From the NCBI RefSeq assembly GCF_003696365.1, contig NZ_RFFM01000001.1:806001-870000 (forward strand): 64,000 nt of DNA, in the 5' to 3' direction. Shown here piece by piece: positions 27,902 to 36,030 of this stretch; the first letter of the stretch is position 1, and each line of letters begins with the position of its first letter. The position numbers were made by a program, and so were the translations under genes. This DNA comes from Stutzerimonas zhaodongensis (GTDB lineage: Bacteria; Pseudomonadota; Gammaproteobacteria; Pseudomonadales; Pseudomonadaceae). A model generated the notes under the pieces. It did no database searches. It saw nothing but the letters and a program-made list of their open reading frames with translations, and was not told where the DNA came from.

Positions 27902-29932
27902 TTGAAAAGTCTGTTGTATCCGGCTATCGCACTGATGAACCGTCTGAGTTTCGGCATGAAGTTCAGCCTTATCAGCGTGCTGTTCTTTGTCCCCATGCTG
28001 GCGACCAACTTCTACCTTGTACGCGACGCCTATGATGAGTTCGTCGGCACCCGTACCGAGTTGCGCAGCCTCGAGCTGATGGGCAATGCGTTGCAGTTGC
28101 GCCGCGGAATCGAAGATTGGAAAGACCTGGTCGAGATCGAAGGCATCATCGGCCAGACGGGAGAAGTGCAAGCGCTCGTGAGCCGACTGGCCAAGGCCGA
28201 ACAGGAGCTTTCTGCGCTGATGCAAAGTCTGACGCCGGTCAGCGACAACCCCGAGCAAGTGGCTGAATTCAACCTGCGTCGCGACGAACTTGACGCCGCG
28301 CTGCGTGAAGCGCAGTCGCAGCAGTCGCTACAGACGAAGACGGTCATGGCTCGTGCTGTGCTGGGTAAAGCCCAGGTGATGATCAAGCTCATCGCCAGCC
28401 AGTCCGGCTTGAGCCAGGATACCCAGCGTGATGTTCGCCTGCTGGCAGAACTCCTGACTTCGGTGACGCCAACGATCACCGCTGTGCTCGGCGAAGGTCG
28501 GGCGATCGGCTCGTACACCTTTGGCCAGGGCTATCTGAACTCCGATGCCAGCAACAAACTCGATGGCCTGCTGCTCGAGTTGGAAAAACAACAAGCGCAG
28601 TACGCAGCCCAATTGCAGGACGTACTCGGCAGCAGCCCGGCGGCGCAGCGCCAACTCGAAGGCCAGGCAACCGCCAGTCGCGGCTCTCTGCAGGCGAGCA
28701 ACGACATCTTTCAGGACCAGGTGATCATGGCCGAGGCGCTGGATCTACCCTGGGAATCCTTCTACGACCTGATCAGCGCCGAGATGGCGAAGACATATTC
28801 ATTCAACGACGCCATCCTTGGCTTTCTCGATGAGGAGCTTGAGCAGCGCCTGGCGCAGAAGCAGATGGTGATGATTCTTATGCTTGCCGCGCTGGCGCTT
28901 ATTTTCGTGTTGGTGGTCTACCTCTACAGCGCGTTCTACATGTCCACGCGTGCATCGTTGCGCAGCCTCGGCGCAATCATGGACCGTGTAGCTGCAGGTG
29001 ACATGACGGCCCGCTTCAAAGTCCAGAGTCGCGATGAACTTGGCGAGTTGGGGCAAGTGTTCAACGAGTCCGTGGCCAAGATCCGCGAGCTCATCGAACG
29101 CGTTGGTCAGACGGTAGGCGAGGTGGAGCGCCAGGCTTCACGCGTTGAAACCGTATCCGGCGAGAGCAACCTGACCGTGTCCGAGCAGCGTGGGCAGATC
29201 GAGCAGGTGGCAACCGCCATGAACGAGATGTCGGCCACCGCCCAGGAAGTCGCCACCAGTGCCGAGGCGGCGGTGGGTAGCGCTCAAAGCGTCAACCAGG
29301 AAACGGTCAGCGGACGAGCGCTGGTCGATGCACAGGTCAGCGGTATCGGGCGCCTTGCCGCGGAGATTGAACAGTCGGTCAATGTGATCAATCAGCTGGC
29401 CAGCGACAGCAAGGCCATCAGCCAGGTACTGGACGTGATCAAAGGCGTGGCCGAACAGACCAATCTGTTGGCGCTGAACGCCGCCATCGAAGCTGCACGT
29501 GCCGGCGAGCAGGGTCGAGGTTTCGCGGTCGTCGCAGACGAGGTACGCAGCCTGGCAAAACGCACGCAACAATCCACCGAGGAGATCGAGCAGATGATCG
29601 GCAGGCTCCAGGGCGGCGTCGGTGCGGCGGTCAAGACTATGCACTCAAGCCACTCGATGGCCGAAGAAACTGTCAATCAGTCGGCACAGGTTCAGCAGGC
29701 GCTGGAAAACATCCTTGGGGCGGTGGGCGTCATCGTCGACCAGAACCAGCAAATCGCTGCGGCGGCTGAAGAACAGACGGCCGTCGCGCACGATATCGAT
29801 CGCAATATCGTCGCCATCAATGAGGCCGGCCAGCGTACCGCGGAGGGCGCAGGCCAGACCGAGCAGGCGAGTCGGGAACTCACCGAACTGGTAGGCCGGC
29901 TGCAGCAGCTGATCGGTGCATTTCGCGTTTAG
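27902..29932 (+). CDS. methyl-accepting chemotaxis protein (PA4520-like)
   Basis: A 676-residue chemoreceptor. The first membrane segment is at about residues 20-40 ([19 protein letters not shown]), an all-helical periplasmic sensor of roughly 280 residues follows, then a second membrane segment ([20 protein letters not shown]), HAMP and the signalling domain with [20 protein letters not shown] then [14 protein letters not shown]. It starts at TTG (27902) with GGGAG seven bases upstream. Position right after ampE and length agree with PA4520 as I remember it. Ligand unknown; the sequence ends LIGAFRV, with no CheR-docking pentapeptide. Confidence 0.85.
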   Translation: MKSLLYPAIALMNRLSFGMKFSLISVLFFVPMLATNFYLVRDAYDEFVGTRTELRSLELMGNALQLRRGIEDWKDLVEIEGIIGQTGEVQALVSRLAKAEQELSALMQSLTPVSDNPEQVAEFNLRRDELDAALREAQSQQSLQTKTVMARAVLGKAQVMIKLIASQSGLSQDTQRDVRLLAELLTSVTPTITAVLGEGRAIGSYTFGQGYLNSDASNKLDGLLLELEKQQAQYAAQLQDVLGSSPAAQRQLEGQATASRGSLQASNDIFQDQVIMAEALDLPWESFYDLISAEMAKTYSFNDAILGFLDEELEQRLAQKQMVMILMLAALALIFVLVVYLYSAFYMSTRASLRSLGAIMDRVAAGDMTARFKVQSRDELGELGQVFNESVAKIRELIERVGQTVGEVERQASRVETVSGESNLTVSEQRGQIEQVATAMNEMSATAQEVATSAEAAVGSAQSVNQETVSGRALVDAQVSGIGRLAAEIEQSVNVINQLASDSKAISQVLDVIKGVAEQTNLLALNAAIEAARAGEQGRGFAVVADEVRSLAKRTQQSTEEIEQMIGRLQGGVGAAVKTMHSSHSMAEETVNQSAQVQQALENILGAVGVIVDQNQQIAAAAEEQTAVAHDIDRNIVAINEAGQRTAEGAGQTEQASRELTELVGRLQQLIGAFRV

Positions 29933-29979
29933 GGCTTCTATTGCGCGCTCCGTCCATCGGCACTTTTGAACAGTGCGTA

Positions 29980-30020
29980 GCGCTCCCGGGTCTGCCGATC
30001 AGGTAAACCTGGGGGAGCGC
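29980..30020 (+). promoter_or_regulatory. inverted repeat that could mask the ribosome-binding site of the DUF5872-type gene
   Basis: GCGCTCCC (29980-29987) is perfectly complementary to GGGAGCGC (30013-30020); extra pairing is possible between GGGT and AACC nearby. The right arm contains the strong Shine-Dalgarno GGGGGAG of the next gene, so folding would sequester it. This suggests translational or thermosensor-like control, or merely a strong hairpin; not testable from sequence alone. Confidence 0.4.
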
Positions 30021-30023
30021 GAC

Positions 30024-30542
30024 ATGTCCAGCACCGCTAAGAAAAGCAATCCGCAACTGTGGGACAAGGTCAAACAGGAAGTCACCGACGGTGACAAAGG
30101 TGGCAAACCTGGCCAATGGTCGGCGCGCAAGGCGCAATACGCCGTGCAGGAATACAAGAAGCGCGGCGGCGGTTACGAGGGCAGCAAACCAGCCGACAAC
30201 CATTTGCGAGAATGGACCCAGGAGGACTGGGGTACCCAATCGGGCAAACCGTCGGGCGAGACAGGTGAACGTTACCTGCCCAAGCATGCTCGCGAGTCCC
30301 TCAGCAATGAAGAGTATGCCCGCACGACACGCAAGAAGCGGGCAGATTCCCGCCGAGGTCAGCAGCATTCGAAGCAGCCGGCGGACGTCGCGCGCAAGGC
30401 TGGCCGCGAGCGCGAACCAGCGCTGAGCGGCCTGAACAAGCCTGAGTTGATGCGCCGCGCTGCCCAGCGGGGCATTCGCGGGCGATCAAGGATGAAGAAG
30501 GATGAGCTGGTTGCGGCACTCAGGCGCGAGGGCGAGCAATGA
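30024..30542 (+). CDS. DUF5872-type protein with C-terminal SAP/Rho-N-like motif
   Basis: A basic 172-residue protein of unknown function. The N-terminal half reads like a DUF5872 domain (NPQLWDKVKQEV, DGDKGGKPGQWSARKAQYAV, YKKRGGGYEG, WTQEDWGTQSGKPS, RYLPKHARESLS). A disordered Arg/Lys/Gln-rich linker follows, then at about residues 134-170 a helix-extended-helix segment (GLNKPELMRRAAQRGIRG ... MKKDELVAALRRE) like the SAP or Rho N-terminal motif, which often binds DNA or RNA. It starts at ATG 30024 behind GGGGGAG. Its stop overlaps the start of the next gene by four bases. The family name is from memory. Confidence 0.65.
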   Translation: MSSTAKKSNPQLWDKVKQEVTDGDKGGKPGQWSARKAQYAVQEYKKRGGGYEGSKPADNHLREWTQEDWGTQSGKPSGETGERYLPKHARESLSNEEYARTTRKKRADSRRGQQHSKQPADVARKAGREREPALSGLNKPELMRRAAQRGIRGRSRMKKDELVAALRREGEQ

Positions 30543-30907
30543 GCGAATTCGATGAAGACTCGAAGCGAGACGTCCGCACCGAGTTCCGCGAACTGATCAA
30601 TATGGCGCCAGCCGAGTTGCGGCGTTGGCTCGAGACTGAAACCAGTCGCAGCGTCGGTATGACTGCTAAGGGAGAGAAAGTCACCTCGCCAGCTGACGGC
30701 GAAGCTGTAGGGCACGCAATGGGTGAGCGCATCCTTGAACTCAAGGGGCTGCGCCAAGCCGAGCTGGGCGAGGACGAGTACCGCGCCATGCGCAAGGTTA
30801 TAGGCTATATCCGACGGCATCTCGCTCAGCGGCCAGGAGGTGACGTACGGGATAGTCGCTGGCGCCACTCGCTGATGAATTGGGGGCACGATCCGCTGCA
30901 GGACTGA
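30539..30907 (+). CDS. DUF3140 family protein
   Basis: A 122-residue protein matching DUF3140: FRELINMAPAELRRWLETE, SRSVGMTAKGE, GHAMGERILEL, YRAMRKVIGYIRRHLAQRP and DSRWRHSLMNWGHDP are the conserved blocks. The family has been noted as possibly DNA-binding but has no established function. ATG at 30539 overlaps the upstream stop (ATGA), so it is almost surely translated together with the DUF5872-type gene, implying a shared role. Confidence 0.8.
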   Translation: MSEFDEDSKRDVRTEFRELINMAPAELRRWLETETSRSVGMTAKGEKVTSPADGEAVGHAMGERILELKGLRQAELGEDEYRAMRKVIGYIRRHLAQRPGGDVRDSRWRHSLMNWGHDPLQD

Positions 30908-31038
30908 TGTCTGCGCAGTGGTTCGAGGCTGCATGTCGCTATCTATCCTGGCAGGGTGTCGGTCTCGCATGATCATTGCTGCCGTTGCCTAGCCAATCTC
31001 CCTCCGTCGGTCGCATCGGCGCCTCGGTCAGCTGCAGC

Positions 31039-31818
31039 TCATTCCCAGCCAAACAGCTCGCAGCTATTGCGATAGCTTGCTTCTGCCAGTGCTTCAGGGC
31101 TGATGCCTCGCAGTTCCGCCAGTTCACGGCAGATGTCCGGAAGAAAAGCCGGGCTGTTGCGTTGGCCTGCGTGGCTGTGGGGCGTGATATCCGGGGCATC
31201 GGTCTCCAGCACGATGCTGTCGAGCGGTAGTTGCTGTAACACCCGGTGCATACGGTGCGCCTGGGGCCAGGTTCCGGCACCTCCCAGGCCGAGTTTGTAA
31301 CCGAGCTTGATGTACTCCCGCGCTTCTTCCCAACTCCCGCTGAAAGCGTGCGCAATGCCGGCGCGTTTGAGCTTGCAGCGCTTGAGCGTGGCGATCATCT
31401 GCGCGTGCGCGCGGCGAACGTGGAGCAGCACCGGCAGTTCGAATTCGTTCGCCAATTCGAACTGTGCTTCTAGCAGCTGTTGCTGGCGCTCTTTGTCCAG
31501 ATTATCGATGTAGTAGTCGAGCCCGATCTCACCCATGGCGCAGAGCTTTTCTTGCCCTCGCAAGCGTTGCAGCCAATCGCGCAACGCTTCGATATGCGCC
31601 GGTCGGTGGTCCTGCAGGAACACAGGATGCAGCCCCAGCGCGGCGTACACGGCCGGTTCGTCCTGCGCCATCTGCCAGACTCTGGCCCAGTTCGCCTGGT
31701 GAACGCCTAGCACCAGAACTCGTTCCACGCCCACCGCTTTGCACTGCGCGAGCACCTCGCTGCGGTCGTGATCGAAAGGGTCGAAGTCCAGGTGGGTATG
31801 GGTGTCGATCAGGCGCAC
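31039..31818 (-). CDS. TatD family metal-dependent hydrolase
   Basis: A 259-residue TIM-barrel hydrolase of the TatD DNase family. Metal ligands are seen as DTHTHLD at the N-terminus, a Glu in AMGEIGLDYY, His in VLLHVRRAHAQM and IAHAFSGSW, and the Asp of VLETDAPDITP. E. coli TatD is a 3'-5' exonuclease, other members are deoxyribonucleases or deacylases, so the substrate here is not certain. GTG at 31818 is preceded by GGAG at a good distance. An in-frame extension to 31887 would overlap the next gene. Confidence 0.88.
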   Translation of the reverse strand: MRLIDTHTHLDFDPFDHDRSEVLAQCKAVGVERVLVLGVHQANWARVWQMAQDEPAVYAALGLHPVFLQDHRPAHIEALRDWLQRLRGQEKLCAMGEIGLDYYIDNLDKERQQQLLEAQFELANEFELPVLLHVRRAHAQMIATLKRCKLKRAGIAHAFSGSWEEAREYIKLGYKLGLGGAGTWPQAHRMHRVLQQLPLDSIVLETDAPDITPHSHAGQRNSPAFLPDICRELAELRGISPEALAEASYRNSCELFGWE

Positions 31819-31852
31819 GTCGGTTATCTCCTGGGCTGACGTGGGGCGGGGT

Positions 31853-32098
31853 TCAGTGGTTCGAGTCTTCCTCGATCCGGATGTCACTTACGCCCAGTTC
31901 TGACATGCGGCTCTCTTCGCTTGGGCGTACCGGAATCTCCCAGGGCGCATCAATCGCCGCTCGTGGCTCACGTACATGATGCAGCAGGATTTCCAGTTCG
32001 GCCTGCTCCATGTCCGGCTGCTCGAACGCGCTCAGTGTCAGGGAGGCGGGCTTGCCATCAATCAGGTAATGGATGCGGTAGCGTTTCAGTTCGGTCAT
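31853..32098 (-). CDS. small conserved-looking protein of unknown function
   Basis: An 81-residue soluble protein, MTELKRYRIHYLIDGKPASL at the start, with an acidic C-terminus (VSDIRIEEDSNH). The alternating hydrophobic pattern at the N-terminus suggests a small beta-alpha fold. There is no membrane segment or known motif. It lies 34 bases upstream of the tatD-like gene in the same direction and probably shares its transcript. I do not recognise a family. Confidence 0.55.
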   Translation of the reverse strand: MTELKRYRIHYLIDGKPASLTLSAFEQPDMEQAELEILLHHVREPRAAIDAPWEIPVRPSEESRMSELGVSDIRIEEDSNH

Positions 32099-32148
32099 TG
32101 CGGCGGCTCTTTCAATAGCATGTGAATAATCCGACCGCTGAATCGCTG

Positions 32149-33186
32149 TCAGGCTCCCGATTCTTCTCGCTCCGATTCCAATAGCGCGGCCTTGCGATCA
32201 ATACCCCAGCGGTAGCCGGTAAGCGACTGGTTGGCGCCGACCACGCGGTGGCAAGGGATCAACAGGCCCACCGGGTTGCTGGCGCAGGCGCGAGCAACGG
32301 CGCGCGGGTGGCTGCCAAGACTGGTCGCCAGCTCGCCATAACGGCGCGTTTCGCCGATAGGGATGTCCTGCAACGCCTGCCACACCTGTTGCTGGAAAGC
32401 CGTGCCGCGTAGATCCAGCGGGAGCTGAGCGGCTCGGTTAGGTTCTTCCAGTTGGGTGACGATCGAGCGGAGCCATTCGCCGAGCCCGGCCTGGTCGGGC
32501 ACCAGTTGCGCTGCACAGAAGCGTGAACGCAGTTCGTCGAGCAGCGCCTGCTGCTCATCGCCGAACAGCAGGGCGCAGATGCCCTTGTCGCTGGCAGCCA
32601 CCAGAAGAAGGCCCAGAGGGCAGGGGCTTATCGCGTAGCGCAGGGTTTCGCCTGCACCTTTGCGTCGACGTTGAGCCGGACTCAGGTTCGCCAGATTCTG
32701 ATAGGCGCCACGGGTACTGCCGAAACCGGCGTCCAACGCTGCGCCCAGTACCGACTCTGCGCCTGGAAGCGATTTTTCCAGCCGCTCGCGCCGCCGCGCT
32801 GCGGCCCAGGCGCGAGGGGTCAGGCCGATTCGTGCCTTGAACGCGCGCCCCAGGTGCGATGATGACAAACCGATACGGGCAGCCAGCTGGTCCAGCGTCA
32901 TTGGCTCGGTGCTTTCATCCAGCAGGCGACAAGCGGCAATCACCAACTCGTCGAGCTGTTCAGCTAGACTTTTGCCCTGCGGCGAACAGCGTCGGCAGGC
33001 GCGGAACCCAGCAGCTTCGGCCTCGTGGGTATGCATGAAGAAGCTGACGCCCTCACGCTTCGGACGCCGTGCCGGGCAGCTCGGGCGGCAAAAGATACGA
33101 GTCGAATGCACGGCAAACACGAAGCGCCCATCGAAGCACGGATCGCGATTGCAGAGCGCTTGCCAGCAGTGGTCGAAATCGAGCAT
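32149..33186 (-). CDS. ada: Ada: methyl-DNA repair protein and AraC-type activator
   Basis: A 345-residue fusion. The N-terminal Ada domain carries the four zinc Cys: Cys33 and Cys37 in RIFCRPSCPARRP and the pair in FRACRRCSP; Cys33 corresponds to E. coli Cys38, which takes methyl groups from phosphotriesters. An AraC helix-turn-helix follows (LDQLAARIGLSSSHLGRAFK), then an O6-methylguanine methyltransferase domain with the acceptor Cys in LLIPCHRVVG. Methylation of the N-terminal Cys is expected to turn it into an activator of alkylation-repair genes. No alkA or alkB gene is adjacent. Confidence 0.93.
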   Translation of the reverse strand: MLDFDHCWQALCNRDPCFDGRFVFAVHSTRIFCRPSCPARRPKREGVSFFMHTHEAEAAGFRACRRCSPQGKSLAEQLDELVIAACRLLDESTEPMTLDQLAARIGLSSSHLGRAFKARIGLTPRAWAAARRRERLEKSLPGAESVLGAALDAGFGSTRGAYQNLANLSPAQRRRKGAGETLRYAISPCPLGLLLVAASDKGICALLFGDEQQALLDELRSRFCAAQLVPDQAGLGEWLRSIVTQLEEPNRAAQLPLDLRGTAFQQQVWQALQDIPIGETRRYGELATSLGSHPRAVARACASNPVGLLIPCHRVVGANQSLTGYRWGIDRKAALLESEREESGA

Positions 33187-33344
33187 TGCGGTGCTCCCTG
33201 GATGAATGAGCTCGATTCTCCGCCTTGGCTGGCCGGGATGCCAATCCGCAGTACGCTTTCAAACTTGCTGGCGAACATGGAAGCCGCTTCGCGATTGCCG
33301 TAACCTGCAGATCTGCATAGCCAAAAAGGGTCTGTAAGCCGCTG

Positions 33345-34235
33345 ATGAAAACGCCAAAACGACTCGAGCCGTTGGTCGAGGATGGGCTGATCGACGAAGT
33401 GCTGCGCCCGCTAATGAGCGGCAAGGAAGCAGCGGTTTACGTGGTGCGGTGTGGCGAAGAGCTGCGCTGCGCCAAAGTCTACAAGGAAGCCAACAACCGC
33501 AGCTTCCGGCAAGCCGTCAAATATCAGGAAGGCCGCAAGGTCCGTAGCAGCCGCGATGCCCGCGCCATGGCCAAGGGCTCAAAGCACGGGCGCAAGGAAA
33601 AAGAGGAAAACTGGCAGAACGCAGAGGTTGCTGCATTGTTCAGGTTGGCCGATGCCGGCGTGCGTGTGCCTAAACCGTACGACTTCCTCGACGGCGTGTT
33701 GCTGATGGAAATGATCTCCGGCGAGGACGGCGATGCCGCACCGCGTCTCAACGATGTGGACCTGCATCCTGACGATGCCCGGGAATTCCATGCCTTCATG
33801 ATTCACGAGGTGGTCAAGATGCTTTGCGCCGGGCTGGTGCACGGCGACCTGTCCGAATTCAACGTGCTGCTCGACGAGCACGGCCCGGTGATCATCGACC
33901 TGCCGCAGGCAGTGGATGCGGCGGGGAACAACCATGCCTTCGAAATGCTCGAGCGGGACGTAGGCAACATGTCCGCGTACTTCGGACAATTCGCGCCCGA
34001 GCTCAAGTTCACCCGTTACGCCAAGGAGATGTGGGCGCTTTACGAAGAGGGCAAGCTGACTCCGGATACCGAGCTGACCGGCGAGTTTTCGGAACCGGAA
34101 GACGAGGCCGATCTCGACGCCGTAATGCGCGAGATCAAGGCAACCCTGGCCGAGCAGGCACGCAAGGAAGCCTTGCGCAACGCAACGGACGAGCCCAGCG
34201 ACGAGCCGCCCACGCCGCCCTGGATGCGTGGTTGA
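33345..34235 (+). CDS. RIO1-type serine kinase/ATPase
   Basis: A 296-residue protein of the RIO kinase family, better known from archaea and eukaryotes, where it matures small ribosomal subunits. Motifs are complete: nucleotide loop GKEAAVYVVRCG, catalytic-Lys segment CAKVYKEAN, a long RIO1-type insertion (QEGRKVRSSRDARAMAKGSK), catalytic loop HGDLSEFNVLLDE and metal-binding IIDLPQAVDA. The C-terminal 60 residues are acidic and probably disordered. It is divergent from ada. Base composition is like its neighbours, so recent transfer is not suggested. Its bacterial role is not established. Confidence 0.88.
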   Translation: MKTPKRLEPLVEDGLIDEVLRPLMSGKEAAVYVVRCGEELRCAKVYKEANNRSFRQAVKYQEGRKVRSSRDARAMAKGSKHGRKEKEENWQNAEVAALFRLADAGVRVPKPYDFLDGVLLMEMISGEDGDAAPRLNDVDLHPDDAREFHAFMIHEVVKMLCAGLVHGDLSEFNVLLDEHGPVIIDLPQAVDAAGNNHAFEMLERDVGNMSAYFGQFAPELKFTRYAKEMWALYEEGKLTPDTELTGEFSEPEDEADLDAVMREIKATLAEQARKEALRNATDEPSDEPPTPPWMRG

Positions 34236-34254
34236 TACTTGCGGTAGCGGCGCC

Positions 34255-34284
34255 GGATCGCCAGCAAGCTGGCTCCTACAGGGC
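34255..34284 (+). repeat. REP-like repeat, copy 1
   Basis: GGATCGCCAGCAAGCTGGCT followed by CCTACAGGGC. AGCAAGCTGGCTCCTACAG is a typical Pseudomonas REP unit with an internal AGC/GCT dyad. Copies 2 and 3 lie within 180 bases, in the gap between the RIO kinase and efflux genes. Confidence 0.75.
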
Positions 34285-34337
34285 GGAGGGTGTGTCGAGC
34301 GCTGCGATTCACAGGGCTGGTCGGCGTTCTGTTTTTC

Positions 34338-34366
34338 GTAGGAGCGAGCTCGCTCGCAATCATGGC
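34338..34366 (-). repeat. REP-like repeat, copy 2 (inverted, diverged)
   Basis: GTAGGAGCGAGCTCGCTCGC then AATCATGGC. It carries the complementary head GTAGGAGC of the neighbouring copies, so it is inverted relative to them, with a different stem (GAGCGAG/CTCGCTC-like). Confidence 0.7.
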
Positions 34367-34402
34367 TCGGAGTCCGCGCGATGCTGGCTTTCTGTACAAG
34401 TC

Positions 34403-34433
34403 CGGATCGCCAGCAAGTTGGCTCCTACAGGGC
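34403..34433 (+). repeat. REP-like repeat, copy 3
   Basis: CGGATCGCCAGCAAGTTGGC followed by TCCTACAGGGC; identical to copy 1 over about 29 bases apart from one C-to-T change in the stem. Copies 2 and 3 face each other, as in a REP doublet. Confidence 0.75.
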
Positions 34434-34530
34434 CCTTCGGCGGTGTTGGTCCACGATAGTAGGCAGGCTCCGGCGTAAGCGTGTGCAGGCCGCTCCAGTT
34501 CAGGGCGCTTTTCCTAGGTGGCGCCCAGAA

Positions 34531-36030
34531 CTACTGCTCCGAATGCTCCGGTGTTTCACCTGCGTTATTTGCATCAGTATCCGTTACCGCATCCGGCTCC
34601 ATCTCCCAACCACCGCCCAACGCCACGAACATCGCGACCTGCGCTGTGGCGAGCGCCGTTCGGCCTTGAAGCGCTTGCTGGCGAGCCTGCAGCGAACCAC
34701 GCTGTGCATCGAGCACTTCATTGAGATTCGCCTCGCCCAGACGGTAGCTCTTTTGCGCCAGCTCATAGGCGTACTCGCGATGTCGCAACGTGTTGCCCAG
34801 TGAATGCAGGCGACGTTGTTGTCCCTCCAGGCGCACCAGCGATCGCTCGACTTCCTCCATCGCTTGAGCGAGTGCTTGCTGAAAGCCGATGTACGCGCTT
34901 TCACCCTCTACATCAGCCAAATCTATGGCCGCACCACGTCGCCGATAGTCGAGGAAGGGCAGACCAAAGGTTGCACCCAGACGCGCGAAGTTAGAGGCGG
35001 TGGAGAAGGCATCGCCCAGTGCCAGCCCTGAGCGGCCGACGGCTGCTTGCACCGCGAGGGTCGGGAAGAGGTCGCGGCGCGCGGCCAGCGATTGCAGCTG
35101 TGCTGCCTGCAGTTGAGCGGCTTCAGCGATCAGGTCCGGACGTCTGCGCAGCAAGTCCAGTGGCTGCCCGGGGGGAATGGGCTTGTCCGCCAGAGGCACC
35201 TTGGTCGACGCCTCGAGCTGCCGCGCGGTGCTGCCTGGCGGCTCGGCGAGCAGCGTGTCCAGCGCCAGCCGCGCTTCGGCCAGGTTGATGTCCAGCTCAT
35301 CGAGATCCGCTTCCAGTGATGAGCGTTCGGCCGCGCTGGCCGCCACGTCCAGGCGAGTGACTTCGCCGGCTTCGAACAGTCTGCCGGCGATTCGCTCCAG
35401 ATCGGCTGCCAGCTCTATGCCTTCTACCAGCAATGCACGCTGCCCCTCTAGGGCCCGCAGTTGCATATAGCCCTGCGCTGCGTTGGAAGCCACCGCCAGA
35501 CGAGCCGCTATCGCCTGCGCCTGTGCCGAGCGGATCTGCTGCCGGGCACTGTCGGTGCGCGCCCGCGTGGCGCCGAAGATATCCAGTTCCCAGCTGGCCT
35601 GCAGTGCCAGTTCCCAGTTGTCGAAGGTGATCACATCCTCGTCCGGGACGAACTGGCCGACGGGGCTATTCGGGTCTGGCTCGTTATTGTTCTCGATCCA
35701 TTGGCGGCTGGCTGATCCTGGAAGATCGAAGGTTGGGAACAGCCCGGCGCGGGCTTGGCGCAACTGCGATCGAGCTGAGTCGACCCGCAACATGGCCAGG
35801 CGTATGTCTCGATTGTTCTCCAGTGCCTGGCGCACTGTGCGAGTCAGCATCGGGTCGTCGAACTGCTGCCACCAGTCGGCAAGCGCCTCGGCATCGGCCG
35901 GCTGCTGGCGAACGGCATGAAACCAGGCTTCCGGCACGTCGGGCGCTGGCCGCTCCGGGACGCTGGAGCAGGCGCCGAGCATCAGCGCCAATGCCCAGGC
36001 CAGGGGCGTGCGGGGCAGTCGGCTCGGCAT
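34531..36030 (-). CDS. RND efflux outer-membrane channel lipoprotein (OprM/NodT family)
   Basis: A 499-residue TolC-like channel. A lipoprotein signal peptide ends in MLGACSS, as in OprM. Two repeats of the outer membrane efflux protein domain follow, with typical helices (RQALENNRDIRLAMLRVDSA; VASNAAQGYMQLRALEGQ) and a conserved FPTLAVQAAVGRSG stretch. The C-terminal tail is acidic. Its start overlaps the pump stop by one base (TGATG), so it is the last gene of a three-gene adaptor-pump-channel operon. Substrates are unknown. Confidence 0.88.
   Translation of the reverse strand: MPSRLPRTPLAWALALMLGACSSVPERPAPDVPEAWFHAVRQQPADAEALADWWQQFDDPMLTRTVRQALENNRDIRLAMLRVDSARSQLRQARAGLFPTFDLPGSASRQWIENNNEPDPNSPVGQFVPDEDVITFDNWELALQASWELDIFGATRARTDSARQQIRSAQAQAIAARLAVASNAAQGYMQLRALEGQRALLVEGIELAADLERIAGRLFEAGEVTRLDVAASAAERSSLEADLDELDINLAEARLALDTLLAEPPGSTARQLEASTKVPLADKPIPPGQPLDLLRRRPDLIAEAAQLQAAQLQSLAARRDLFPTLAVQAAVGRSGLALGDAFSTASNFARLGATFGLPFLDYRRRGAAIDLADVEGESAYIGFQQALAQAMEEVERSLVRLEGQQRRLHSLGNTLRHREYAYELAQKSYRLGEANLNEVLDAQRGSLQARQQALQGRTALATAQVAMFVALGGGWEMEPDAVTDTDANNAGETPEHSEQ

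Noticed and set aside
32198..32638. Overlapping open frames on both strands within ada
   Set aside because: They share the region with the well-supported Ada domains and show no motif; shadow frames of a GC-rich gene.
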